DNA of 50,959 nucleotides from Syntrophorhabdaceae bacterium (lineage in GTDB: Bacteria > Desulfobacterota > Syntrophorhabdia > Syntrophorhabdales > Syntrophorhabdaceae). Where the stretch lies: assembly GCA_035541755.1 (NCBI GenBank), contig DATKMQ010000110.1, forward strand, positions 1 through 50,959, given 5' to 3'. The position numbers were made by a program, and so were the translations under genes. The notes under the pieces are model-generated. The model ran no database searches. It saw nothing but the letters and a program-made list of their open reading frames with translations, and had not been told where the DNA came from. Below are positions 33,190 through 42,475 of the stretch, piece by piece. Each line of letters opens with the position of its first letter. The stretch's first letter is position 1.

Positions 33190-34290
33190 ATGAGAAGAGA
33201 ATATGTCGACTACCACGAAATCCTCCATGTTTCTAAAGGGGCTACCGAAGAGGAGATAAAGAAGTCATACAGGAGACTTGCCCTCCAGTACCATCCCGAC
33301 AGAAATCCGGGTAACAAAGAAGCCGAGGAGATGTTCAAGAAAGTAAGCGAGGCCTACGCGGTGCTTTCCGATCCCGAGAAGCGTCGCCGCTACGAACGAT
33401 TCGGCGACGCGGGCGACGCGGGATCGATGTTCGATTTCGGCTTTCAAGGCAATTTTGACACGGTTTTTAACGACCTGTTCAATGATTTCTTCGGCACGCA
33501 GAGGCAGTCCAGGGAGCGAAAAGGGGATGACCTTCGCTACAACCTCACCATAGAATTCGAAGAGGCGGTGTTCGGCGGAGAGAAAGAGATTGAGATCCCT
33601 AAGGAAGAGAAATGCACGGTCTGCAACGGCACCAGGATAGAGCCGGGTTATCAGCCTACCACGTGCAAGAATTGCAACGGCAGGGGCCAGGTCCGACAGA
33701 GCCACGGTTTTTTCACGATCAACAGGACCTGTGAGTTTTGCGGCGGCGAAGGCGCTATCATTAAGAACCCCTGTAAGGCATGCAAAGGCAGGGGCAGCGT
33801 CAGAACAAAAAAGAAACTGAAAATCAAGATACCGCCCGGCGTGGACAACGGGACACGGCTCAAGCTCCGCAATGAGGGCATGCAACAGCATGGTGATACG
33901 GCCCCCGGAGACCTCTATATAGTTTTGCAGGTAAAGGAGCACGCAATTTTTGAGCGTGCCGGTGACGATATCGCCGTGCAGATCGATGTCGGTTTTCCGC
34001 TGCTCTCTCTGGGCGGAGTAATCACGGTGCCCACGATAGAGGGCCACACCGAGATCAAGGTTTCCGCCGGCACACAACCGGGCAAAGTATTCAGGCTAAA
34101 GGGTTTGGGCGTGACAAAATCCAACGGATACGGTCGAGGGGACCAGCTTGTTTACCTGAATATTGTCGTACCTTCCAACCTGAGCGAAAAGCAGAGAAAT
34201 CTCATGGAAGAGCTCGCCAAGGAGTTCGGAGAGGCTAGCCCCAAGATGCGCAAAGGTGTTAAGGAAAGATTCAAAGAGATCTTCGAGTAG
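33190..34290 (+). CDS. dnaJ: Chaperone protein DnaJ
   Basis: This 366-residue type I J-protein has a J domain with HPD at 35-37, a short Gly/Phe linker, four CXXCXGXG-type zinc-finger repeats (CTVCNGTR, CKNCNGRG, CEFCGGEG, CKACKGRG; about 139-203) and two substrate-binding beta domains. It delivers unfolded clients to DnaK and stimulates its ATPase. The first repeat is slightly off consensus. It is the third gene of hrcA-grpE-dnaJ. Confidence 0.94.
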   Translation: MRREYVDYHEILHVSKGATEEEIKKSYRRLALQYHPDRNPGNKEAEEMFKKVSEAYAVLSDPEKRRRYERFGDAGDAGSMFDFGFQGNFDTVFNDLFNDFFGTQRQSRERKGDDLRYNLTIEFEEAVFGGEKEIEIPKEEKCTVCNGTRIEPGYQPTTCKNCNGRGQVRQSHGFFTINRTCEFCGGEGAIIKNPCKACKGRGSVRTKKKLKIKIPPGVDNGTRLKLRNEGMQQHGDTAPGDLYIVLQVKEHAIFERAGDDIAVQIDVGFPLLSLGGVITVPTIEGHTEIKVSAGTQPGKVFRLKGLGVTKSNGYGRGDQLVYLNIVVPSNLSEKQRNLMEELAKEFGEASPKMRKGVKERFKEIFE

Positions 34291-34390
34291 ATTCCTCTCC
34301 GGTCTTATGTAAAAACCATCTGTCCGTTCGAAACCACCATACTTTACAAATAAATATGCAATAAGACCATGCGCGGCACCTGCCTGGCCT

Positions 34391-36307
34391 CTACTCAGCC
34401 TGCCTGGCTGCGGTATTCTCGAGCATTAACTTCGCAATGAGCTTTGAGAAAAGCCCGGGGTCTTTGGGCTTCGAGCCTTCAACAACCAGGGCTTGATCGT
34501 AGAGAAGCCGGACGTAGTCCTCAAGAACGGTGCTCTTTTTGTCCTTGTCGAAGATAGCGCTCATTGAGGCAAAAAGCGGGTGCGCCGGATTGATCTCCAG
34601 TATCCGTTTCATGGGAGGGACTTCCTGTCCCATGGATTTTAACAGCTTTTCCATCTGCGGATCGAGATCACCCTCGTCGGCCACAAGGCAGCAGATTGTA
34701 TCGGTGAGTCTCCCCGAGAGCCTTACGTCTTTCACCTCATCCTTCAATATGTCTTTCATGAGATCGATAAATTTGCCATACTTCTTTTGTGCTTTTTCCT
34801 TTTCATCCTTTTCCGATTTGTCGAGGCTCACATCACCCCTAGTGATGGATTTCATCTTCTTGCCCTGGTATTCGAAATTACTCAAGATAAAATCATCGAT
34901 CTCATCGAGCAGGACGAGGACCTCATATTCCTTTTCCCGAAATACTTCAAGGTAAGGAGACTTGAGCGTCTCATCAAGAGAGGTGCCGGTGATATAATAA
35001 ATCGCTTCTTGGCCCTCCTTCATACCCTGAACATATTCACTGAGTGTCGTGAACTTTTCCTGCCCCGTTTTAGTGGAAGGGAAGACGAGCAAGTCCGCGA
35101 TGGTCTCTTTTTTCAGGTAATCGAAATGGATCCCCTCTTTTAGGATCCGGCCAAATTCGCCATAAAACTTGAGATAATCCTCGTAGCTCTCTTTTTTCAT
35201 GTCAGCAAGCGTATCGAGGACCTTCTTGGTGATATTCGTTTTCATGATCTCGATCTGTCTGTTGTGCTGGAGTATCTCGCGGGATACATTAAGCGGCAAA
35301 TCGGATGAGTCCACGAGGCCCCTTACAAACCTCAAATACTGCGGTATGAGGTCTTCGCAGTGGTCCATAATCTGGACACGCTTCACATACAGGGTGGGGC
35401 CGACTTTGTAATCTTTGTACAGGATGTTGATAGGTGCCCTTGCCGGGATATAGAGGAGGGCAGTGAATTCGGAGGTGCCTTCGGCCCTATAATGGATTAC
35501 CTTCGCCGGCGGGGTAAAATCGTGGGTCATATGTTTATAGAACTCGTCATACTCATCGTTCGTCAACTCGGATTTATCTTTTAGCCAAAGCGCCTTCATG
35601 GAGTTAAGCGTCTTCTCCTCGCTGACCTTGACCTTTTCACCTTTCTTCAACTCACTGTCTACCTGTCGTTCCACATCCATAACGATGGGATGTTCGATGA
35701 AGTCAGAGTATTTCTTGACGATGCCCTCTATTTCCCACTGATCGAGGTACTGCTTTTCATCATCGACGAGATGCAGGGTGACATCCGTGCCTTTTGCCTC
35801 CTTTTCGACATCTTCGACGGTGAACGTGCCGTCGCCGGTGGATTCCCAACGGACAGCTTGCTTGTCCTTTCGGCCTGCCTTTCTTGAGAGCACCGTAATC
35901 CTGTCAGCGACCATAAAGGAAGAGTAAAACCCCACACCGAACTGACCGATGAGTTCCGGGTTGTCCTTGACTTCTTTGTTGCTCAGGACGGCGAGAAACT
36001 CTTTTGTGCCTGAGCGAGCGATAGTCCCTAAAGCCTCTACGATCTCATCGTGATCCATACCGATGCCGTTATCGCTCACCGTCAGAGTTCCCCTGTTTTT
36101 GTCGGCGATAATCTTTATTCTCCAGCCCTTATCATTTTCAAGGATGTCCGTATTTGTCAGTGATTCATACCGCGCGCGGTCGATCGCGTCGGAGGCGTTG
36201 GAGATGAGCTCCCGCAAAAAGACCTCTTTGTGAGAATAGAGAGAATGGATCATAAGATCGAGAAGCTGCTTGACCTCTGTTTTAAATTCTAACCTTTCCG
36301 TCGTCAT
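34391..36307 (-). CDS. htpG: Chaperone protein HtpG (Hsp90)
   Basis: This 638-residue Hsp90 has an N-terminal GHKL ATPase domain (ELISNASDAIDR, DNGIGM, GQFGVGFYS), a middle client-binding domain (about 225-500) and a C-terminal dimerisation domain. The start at 36307 (MTTERLEFKTEVKQLL) follows GAGGTGA. An upstream in-frame ATG at 36418 would add 37 atypical residues. It converges with dnaJ, clustering chaperone genes. A promoter is visible upstream on the minus strand. Confidence 0.95.
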   Translation of the reverse strand: MTTERLEFKTEVKQLLDLMIHSLYSHKEVFLRELISNASDAIDRARYESLTNTDILENDKGWRIKIIADKNRGTLTVSDNGIGMDHDEIVEALGTIARSGTKEFLAVLSNKEVKDNPELIGQFGVGFYSSFMVADRITVLSRKAGRKDKQAVRWESTGDGTFTVEDVEKEAKGTDVTLHLVDDEKQYLDQWEIEGIVKKYSDFIEHPIVMDVERQVDSELKKGEKVKVSEEKTLNSMKALWLKDKSELTNDEYDEFYKHMTHDFTPPAKVIHYRAEGTSEFTALLYIPARAPINILYKDYKVGPTLYVKRVQIMDHCEDLIPQYLRFVRGLVDSSDLPLNVSREILQHNRQIEIMKTNITKKVLDTLADMKKESYEDYLKFYGEFGRILKEGIHFDYLKKETIADLLVFPSTKTGQEKFTTLSEYVQGMKEGQEAIYYITGTSLDETLKSPYLEVFREKEYEVLVLLDEIDDFILSNFEYQGKKMKSITRGDVSLDKSEKDEKEKAQKKYGKFIDLMKDILKDEVKDVRLSGRLTDTICCLVADEGDLDPQMEKLLKSMGQEVPPMKRILEINPAHPLFASMSAIFDKDKKSTVLEDYVRLLYDQALVVEGSKPKDPGLFSKLIAKLMLENTAARQAE

Positions 36308-36381
36308 ATTCGGTTCACCTCGTTCATGCGAGTAAAAAAGTTCAGTTCCGCGCAATGCGGAACCGATTGCCTGTGTATGGT

Positions 36382-36411
36382 AAAATAAGACACCCGCACC
36401 TGATAAGTCAA
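36382..36411 (-). promoter_or_regulatory. Promoter of htpG
   Basis: On the minus strand TTGACT (36411-36406) and TATTTT (36387-36382) are spaced by 18 bases, about 75 bases before the htpG start. It looks like a vegetative promoter. No CIRCE or sigma-32-type sequence was recognised. Confidence 0.5.
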
Positions 36412-36524
36412 CAATCAATGACGTAGATGATCGCTATAACCACGCGGAAGAACATCGAATGCCCCCCACAACTGCCCGCTTATTGGTTGTTCTTATTGCA
36501 CGTCTTCCATGCTATAATGGTTCA

Positions 36525-37556
36525 ATGTTGATAAGGCATCTTCCCAGGAAATTGCTAAACATTATTGTTATCGTCATCGCGGTTATCCTGATCGGGACCA
36601 TCGGATTCAAGATCATAGGCGGCAAGGACAAGAGTATTCTTGATGCGCTGTACATGACAGCGATTACCATCACCACTGTGGGTTACGGTGATGTGATAGG
36701 TATTGACGACAAGCCTTTTGGAAAGATCTTTACGATCATTTTCGTATTCATCGGGGCGGGGACGATTGCCTACGTTTTTACCGCCCTTGCCGCATACATC
36801 ATCGAAGGGGAGTTGAAGAAGGTTTTCAGGAGGAGAAAAATGGAGAAGCATATCGCGAAACTGAAGGACCACTATATCATATGCGGTATCGGCATGGTGG
36901 GCCTCTATGTGGTGCACGAACTCTTTCTCACGAAACAGCCGCTCGTGGCCATCGATGTGGACGAAAACAAGCTTGAGCTCTTTAGGGCGAACGATCTGGC
37001 AGTGGACCTCATTGTCGGCGACGCAACGGAGAACGAGATCCTCTGGAAGGCCATGATAGAACATGCAAAGGGCCTTTTCGCCACCACCGACTCCGATAAC
37101 GACAACATCGTGATTTCGCTCACAGCGAGGCAGCTCAACCCTTCGCTACGAATCATCTCGCGGTGCACCGATATGAAAAACGTAGACAAGATCAAACGGG
37201 CCGGCGCCGATGCGGTCGTAGCACTCAACTTTATCGGAGGCCTGCGAATGGCCTCCGAGATGATACGGCCCCATGTGACCTCATTCCTTGACATGATGTT
37301 AAGAGACAAATACTCGCCGATGAGTGCAGAAGAGATACATATACCGGCAAATTCGCCCTTCGTCGGCAGGCCCGTGAAAGACATCAATTTCAGGGATATC
37401 GGTAATATACTCGTTATCTCCGCCAGGAAGAAAAGCGGGGAATGGATTTACAACCCCTATCCGGATACGATCATGGAGAAGGAGATGAGCATGATCATCA
37501 TAGCCACACCCGAAGAAAAGAGGATGCTCATCGCGGCCCTATCGGGAGAGGCGTGA
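36525..37556 (+). CDS. Potassium channel with RCK (TrkA-N/TrkA-C) regulatory domains
   Basis: This 343-residue protein has two membrane helices around a pore loop with the K+ selectivity filter TVGYGD (about 49-54). A cytoplasmic RCK domain follows, with Rossmann motif GIGMVG (about 120) and a C-terminal TrkA-C domain. It has the MthK/Kch-like layout, gated by a ligand such as Ca2+ or nucleotide. The start was set at 36525 (MLIRHLPRK). A TATAAT at 36513-36518 lies just before, so translation may be leaderless, or the promoter may be incidental. Confidence 0.9.
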   Translation: MLIRHLPRKLLNIIVIVIAVILIGTIGFKIIGGKDKSILDALYMTAITITTVGYGDVIGIDDKPFGKIFTIIFVFIGAGTIAYVFTALAAYIIEGELKKVFRRRKMEKHIAKLKDHYIICGIGMVGLYVVHELFLTKQPLVAIDVDENKLELFRANDLAVDLIVGDATENEILWKAMIEHAKGLFATTDSDNDNIVISLTARQLNPSLRIISRCTDMKNVDKIKRAGADAVVALNFIGGLRMASEMIRPHVTSFLDMMLRDKYSPMSAEEIHIPANSPFVGRPVKDINFRDIGNILVISARKKSGEWIYNPYPDTIMEKEMSMIIIATPEEKRMLIAALSGEA

Positions 37557-37645
37557 TGTAAGGGCCGTCCCCCCTATAATGCTCCGTTGACATATTTTCA
37601 TGAGAAATGATAGCCTTTCACAACGATAAATCCTAAGGACGGACC

Positions 37646-38437
37646 ATGAAGATTGCCATTTCAGGAAAGGGGGGGGTCGGAAAGACCACTCTCGCCGGTG
37701 TCATGGCGCGCATCCTTGCGCGACGCGGCCACAGGGTGATAGCCATTGATGCGGACCCTGACTCAAACCTTGCCTCGGCCCTGGGAATTAACGAGGGGGA
37801 GGCAAGAAAGCTCGAGCCTTTGGCTCAAATGCAAGAATTCATTGAGGAACGGACAGGGACGAAAAAGGGACAATACGGGGCTTTTTTTCAGATCAATCCC
37901 AGGGTGGATGACATACCCGAAAGGTTCTCTCTTGAGAAGGACGGTGTTAGGCTCATTGTGCTCGGCAGTATTCCCCAGGGGGGCGGGGGTTGCTTCTGTC
38001 CGGAGAATGCCCTGTTGCGGAGCTTTCTTTCCCATGTGCTCGTAGAGCGCGATGATTACGTGATCGTCGATATGGAGGCGGGGCTCGAACACCTGGGCCG
38101 GGCGACCACGGAATTCATCGACGCGCTCATCGTGGTCGTGGAACCGGGGAAAAGGAGTTTTCAAACCGCTTTCCAGGTAAAACGCCTTGGAGAAGACATA
38201 GGAATCAAGCGCGTATACGCGGTCGGCAACAAAGTAGCCGGTGAAAAGGATCTCACGTTCATGAAAGAGAACCTTGGCGATCTTCCGTTTCTCGGCTACA
38301 TGGCGCAGAACGAAAAGATCATTGATGCGGACAAGCGCGGTCTGTCGCCGTATGACGCAGATCCTCAAATTGGTCGGGAAATCGGAGACATCGTCGATCA
38401 CCTCGCGCAAGCCATGACGCCTTCCGGTGCAGAATGA
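37646..38437 (+). CDS. cooC: CooC-like nickel-insertion ATPase
   Basis: This 263-residue P-loop ATPase of the MinD/SIMIBI class has the deviant Walker A GKGGVGKTT (7-15) and the CooC-type CXC motif (GGGGCFCPE; C116, C118), which binds metal at the dimer interface. CooC matures Ni-containing carbon monoxide dehydrogenase. No CODH gene is in this window, so the target is either elsewhere or another enzyme. It overlaps plsC by 4 bases. Confidence 0.85.
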   Translation: MKIAISGKGGVGKTTLAGVMARILARRGHRVIAIDADPDSNLASALGINEGEARKLEPLAQMQEFIEERTGTKKGQYGAFFQINPRVDDIPERFSLEKDGVRLIVLGSIPQGGGGCFCPENALLRSFLSHVLVERDDYVIVDMEAGLEHLGRATTEFIDALIVVVEPGKRSFQTAFQVKRLGEDIGIKRVYAVGNKVAGEKDLTFMKENLGDLPFLGYMAQNEKIIDADKRGLSPYDADPQIGREIGDIVDHLAQAMTPSGAE

Positions 38438-39141
38438 GGAAGTCGCTCATCGCCTTAAGCCTCATCGTCAGTACAATAGTGCTTTCTACGATTGCGCTTG
38501 TCGTTTCACTGTTTGATCGGGACGGAAGAAGAGTGCACGCCATGGGCCGGTTCTGGGCCTCGCTCCATTTAAGAGTGAGCGGCGTGAAAGTTGTGATCCA
38601 GGGCATTGAGAAGATTTCAGAGCCTCCGTACGTCCTTATGTGTAATCACCAGAGCGCCCTCGATATCTACTCGCTACTCTCTTCGCTCCCGCTTTCGTTC
38701 AAGTGGATTGCAAAGAGACAGCTTTTCAGAATTCCCTTCATAGGGTGGGCAATGGGACGGGCAGGATACATCAGTATTGACAGAGAGAATCCACGCGAAG
38801 CCTTGAAGGCCATAGAAGAGGCAGCCCGAAAAATCCAGCGTGGCATGAATATCATTATTTTCCCGGAAGGCACGAGGAGCGCGGATGGAAAGCTGCTACC
38901 TTTCAAGAAGGGCGGTTTCACTCTGGCGCTGCGCGCCATGGTTCCCATTGTCCCTATCGGTATAAGCGGATCGTGCTCACTGCAGCCAAAAGGGAGTTTC
39001 ATTCCGAAAGAAAAAGGGGTAATATACATTCGTATCGGGGAGCCAATAGTACTTGCCGGCATGGACCGTTCGGCAAAGACCAGGGTCATGGATGACGTGA
39101 GATCACGCATTGAAGGATTGATGATATGTCGCGGGAATTGA
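38434..39141 (+). CDS. plsC: 1-acyl-sn-glycerol-3-phosphate acyltransferase
   Basis: This 235-residue membrane-bound acyltransferase makes phosphatidic acid in phospholipid synthesis. Motif I NHQSALD is near 71-77, and FPEGTRS near 144-150 is the glycerophosphate-binding motif. One N-terminal membrane helix is present. It starts within the ATGA overlap with the CooC-like gene and itself overlaps ftsK by 16 bases. Confidence 0.92.
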   Translation: MRKSLIALSLIVSTIVLSTIALVVSLFDRDGRRVHAMGRFWASLHLRVSGVKVVIQGIEKISEPPYVLMCNHQSALDIYSLLSSLPLSFKWIAKRQLFRIPFIGWAMGRAGYISIDRENPREALKAIEEAARKIQRGMNIIIFPEGTRSADGKLLPFKKGGFTLALRAMVPIVPIGISGSCSLQPKGSFIPKEKGVIYIRIGEPIVLAGMDRSAKTRVMDDVRSRIEGLMICRGN

Positions 39142-41138
39142 AGAAGGAAATACTGGGCATCGGGCTTGCGGGCCTCTTTCTCTTTCTCCTCGTAAGCCTT
39201 GTTTCCTACTTTCCTCTGGATGCGGCATCACGCAACCTCTGCGGAAAGGCGGGGTTCTATCTGGCGGACGGCCTCGTGCTTGTCTTCGGCATGATGAGTT
39301 ATTTTCTCGCGGCCATTACGCTTATGTTCGCGCTCTTTTACCTGAAAAAGAAAGACCCGCCTAACATCATCGTCTTTTCATCCGGTCTTGCTCTTCTTTT
39401 CATCGCTCTTACTGCCATGCTCCAGATTATTGTTGGCAAGATCGGCCTCAGAGGAGTCCCCATGAATTTTTGCGGTCTTCTCGGTTTTTTCCTCGAGAGG
39501 ACGCTCATGAACTTCTTTGGCTACTTCGGAAGCGTCTTGATCAGCCTTATCCTGCTTCTCATCTCCCTTTTTCTTATCGTGCAGGCGCCGATTCTCTCCG
39601 TGCTTGAAGAACGGCTGGCGCGCAGAACCAAGGCTGAGAAAAGAAAGGAAATCAAAGTAACCACAGTAACCACGGAACCGAGGAAAGAAGAACCTAAGGA
39701 AGAAAAGAAGCCGGTCCAGGAGTCCTTTGATTTTCTCAAAGAGATCGGTCCCTACAAGCTCCCATCGGTTGCGCTTCTTGATGCCATCGAGAAAAAGGAA
39801 CTGAAAGTCGACAAGGAGAGCATTCAGGCCAACGCGAGCATCCTCGAAAAGAAGCTCAAGGATTACGGTATCGATGGCAAGGTCACGGAGGTAAGACCCG
39901 GGCCGGTGATCACCATGTACGAATTCGAACCGGCGCCCGGCATCAAGGTGAGCAGGATATCGAACCTGGCTGACGATCTTGCCATGGCGCTCTCCGCGGT
40001 CTCCATCAGGATTATCGCGCCTATACCGGGGAAGGCGGTGGTGGGTATTGAAATCCCCAACAAAGTCCGCGAAACCGTGTACCTTCGCGAGATCATCGAG
40101 TCCGATGTGTTCCGGTCTTCCCATTCCTATCTCACCCTTGTGCTCGGAACCACAATTGCAGGAGACCCTTACGTGGCGGATCTCGCGAAGATGCCTCATC
40201 TTCTTGTTGCCGGTGCAACAGGTTCGGGCAAAAGCGTCTCTTTGAACAGCATGATCTGCAGCATCCTCTTTAAGGCAAGTCCCCTACACGTGCGTTTTCT
40301 CATGATCGACCTCAAGATGCTGGAACTGTCTTTCTACGAGGGTATTCCGCACCTTTTGCTCCCTGTTGTGACAAACCCGAAGAACGCGAAAACAGCTCTC
40401 AGGTGGATGACCGACGAGATGGAGCGACGATACTCCATGATGGCCGAGAAGGGCGTGAGGAATATCGAGAAATATAACCAGAAAATGGTGAAACAGGAAG
40501 GCGGTGAGCCCATACCCTATATCGTCGTGGTCATCGATGAGCTTGCGGACCTTATGATGGTTTCGCCCAAAGAGGTTGAGGAATATATCGCCCGGCTTGC
40601 CCAGATGGCCCGCGCCTCCGGTATCCACCTGATCCTTGCCACACAGAGACCCTCGGTCGATGTACTCACAGGCATTATCAAGGCGAACTTTCCAGCGCGT
40701 GTTTCCTGCAAAGTCTTCTCCAAGGTGGACTCGAGGACCATCCTCGATACGAACGGCGCGGAGAGTTTACTCGGCAACGGCGACATGCTCTTCTTGAGCC
40801 CCGGTATCGGGAGATTGCAAAGGCTTCATGGCCCGTACGTATCGGAGAGTGAGATCAAAAGTGTGGTGGAGTTTCTGAAACGGCAGGGTGCCCCATCGTA
40901 CCACAACGAGATACTCGAGGAAAAGGAAGACGAAGAAAACGGCGAAGACATGGATGATGACAAATACCAGGAGGCTGTCGAGTTCGTCATGACGAGAGGG
41001 GAGGCCTCTATCAGTATGGTGCAGAGACGCTTCAGGATAGGATACAACCGGGCTGCACGGATCATTGAGCGCATGGAGAGAGATGGAGTTGTCGGTCCCT
41101 CCGACGGCGTAAAATCCAGGGAAGTGCTCAAACGTTAG
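39126..41138 (+). CDS. ftsK: DNA translocase FtsK/SpoIIIE
   Basis: This 670-residue protein has four to five N-terminal membrane helices (about 8-165), a charged linker, a motor domain with Walker A GATGSGKS (about 363-370) and Walker B IVVVIDELADLM. The C-terminal winged-helix gamma domain (about 605-670) recognises KOPS-type sequences. It pumps DNA through the closing septum and activates XerCD recombination. The linker is short compared with E. coli FtsK, as in most bacteria outside Enterobacteria. Confidence 0.95.
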   Translation: MSRELKKEILGIGLAGLFLFLLVSLVSYFPLDAASRNLCGKAGFYLADGLVLVFGMMSYFLAAITLMFALFYLKKKDPPNIIVFSSGLALLFIALTAMLQIIVGKIGLRGVPMNFCGLLGFFLERTLMNFFGYFGSVLISLILLLISLFLIVQAPILSVLEERLARRTKAEKRKEIKVTTVTTEPRKEEPKEEKKPVQESFDFLKEIGPYKLPSVALLDAIEKKELKVDKESIQANASILEKKLKDYGIDGKVTEVRPGPVITMYEFEPAPGIKVSRISNLADDLAMALSAVSIRIIAPIPGKAVVGIEIPNKVRETVYLREIIESDVFRSSHSYLTLVLGTTIAGDPYVADLAKMPHLLVAGATGSGKSVSLNSMICSILFKASPLHVRFLMIDLKMLELSFYEGIPHLLLPVVTNPKNAKTALRWMTDEMERRYSMMAEKGVRNIEKYNQKMVKQEGGEPIPYIVVVIDELADLMMVSPKEVEEYIARLAQMARASGIHLILATQRPSVDVLTGIIKANFPARVSCKVFSKVDSRTILDTNGAESLLGNGDMLFLSPGIGRLQRLHGPYVSESEIKSVVEFLKRQGAPSYHNEILEEKEDEENGEDMDDDKYQEAVEFVMTRGEASISMVQRRFRIGYNRAARIIERMERDGVVGPSDGVKSREVLKR

Positions 41139-41147
41139 GTGATCGAT

Positions 41148-41777
41148 ATGGGTAAGCGGTGGGAAAATGTTCTTTGTGTCTCGGCCCTGATCGTTGCCGT
41201 AACAACCTCGTCCTTTGCGGTCGGCTTCGATGACTTGAAAAAGACTTACGGCGACATAAATTCACTGGAAGCCACCTTTCATCAGAAAATATTTATCGCG
41301 ACCATAAAGCGAGCGCGGGAATTTGATGGCGAGTTCTTTTACAAAAGAGGGAAAGGGTTCCTCTGGCGCTACACAAAACCTAAAATCAAATATTTCCTCT
41401 ATGATGGAAGATATATGTGGCAGGACGAGGAAGACAAGACATTCGTGTTGAAGGAGAAGATTAACAAGGAAAGAACCGGAGGCACCTTTTTTGATCTCGT
41501 GGAGGACATCACGAAGCTCGACGATCTCTTTGTGCTCAAGCAGGAGAGCGTGGCCGGCGACATGCGGGTCCTCGACCTTGTGCCGAGAAAAGAAGGCAGC
41601 ATCACGAGAGCCAGGGTATGGATCGACAAAGAGAACATCGTGAGAAAGATCGAGATGGAGGAGTTTACCGGCAACATCAACACCATCGAATTTTCGCCCG
41701 TCAAGGTCAACGCGCCCATAGGCGACGCCAAATTCATTTATAGACCGGACAAAAACAAAGAAGTAGTGGAACACTAA
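41148..41777 (+). CDS. lolA: Outer-membrane lipoprotein carrier protein LolA
   Basis: This 209-residue periplasmic chaperone has an N-terminal signal peptide (MGKRWENVLC then hydrophobic core, cleavage near SSFA). Family elements are the LEATFHQKIF strand, KGKGFLWRYTKPK, and the KIEMEEFTGNINTIEFSPVKVN segment near the end. It carries lipoproteins from LolCDE to the outer membrane. It follows ftsK by 9 bases, an order common in Proteobacteria. The ATG at 41148 has AGGTGA just upstream; a GTG at 41139 is an alternative. Confidence 0.88.
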   Translation: MGKRWENVLCVSALIVAVTTSSFAVGFDDLKKTYGDINSLEATFHQKIFIATIKRAREFDGEFFYKRGKGFLWRYTKPKIKYFLYDGRYMWQDEEDKTFVLKEKINKERTGGTFFDLVEDITKLDDLFVLKQESVAGDMRVLDLVPRKEGSITRARVWIDKENIVRKIEMEEFTGNINTIEFSPVKVNAPIGDAKFIYRPDKNKEVVEH

Positions 41778-41830
41778 GAAGAGAGCGCCTCGGGTTAGAC
41801 ATCTTGCCCGCGGTTCCGTATGTTCGGTGT

Positions 41831-42475
41831 TTACGAAGCAAGTGCGAGCGGTGTCAGGCCATTCTCTTGCTGACCACTGGCGATCTTCAGCAGAGTTACG
41901 ATGTGTTTCACCGCCGTCACCCGGTCGGTCGTTTGCCAATCCGCGTCGCGAGCGTTAATGATGGCTCTCGCCATGGCTTCATATGCTTGCCGGAACTCAT
42001 CACTCATGATTTCATGTTCCTCTCGCGCAGTGTGAAGCCTGTTAACTTTCTTCTTATCCGACTCGTGAGCTTCCTGTATCTCCCGCACAGTTTCTTCTAC
42101 ATGCTTTGCGGTAACCTTACCGTCTGGCGCAGTCTCTACCGCCTTTTGATAGGCTTTTCGCTGATCCAAAGGGGATAGAGGCGTAAGGGGGCGCAAATGA
42201 CTCTCGGGAATTTCGCCAATTGGCAAATTCTCAGCCATTTGTGTAATGTTCTTTTCTGTTCTTGCGGCTTCGAGTTGTCTGTATAAATAGCTTTGATGCT
42301 GTTTAAACTCTGCGGTCACGCATTCCCGCCAGTTCGGGTACCCCAGGGCTTTCCATCCTTCGCGCTCGTAAAGATCGAGCAGCAGCGTACGGGTATTCTT
42401 CAAATTCCGGTTGATTTCGGCGATACACGCACGTGCTTCGCCCGAAGTCATTGTCGATGGCATTATTTTAGTCAT
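41831..42475 (-). CDS. Accessory helical protein, mobile-element type
   Basis: This 214-residue soluble, helical protein has a segment DLYEREGWKALGYPNWRECV followed by FKQHQSYLYRQLEAAR. This pattern is often seen in proteins next to ParB-like or phage/plasmid partition genes in integrated elements. GGGGAGG lies before the ATG. It is isolated between lolA and the selenium genes, with composition unlike its neighbours. Likely an acquired gene of unknown function. Confidence 0.55.
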   Translation of the reverse strand: MTKIMPSTMTSGEARACIAEINRNLKNTRTLLLDLYEREGWKALGYPNWRECVTAEFKQHQSYLYRQLEAARTEKNITQMAENLPIGEIPESHLRPLTPLSPLDQRKAYQKAVETAPDGKVTAKHVEETVREIQEAHESDKKKVNRLHTAREEHEIMSDEFRQAYEAMARAIINARDADWQTTDRVTAVKHIVTLLKIASGQQENGLTPLALAS

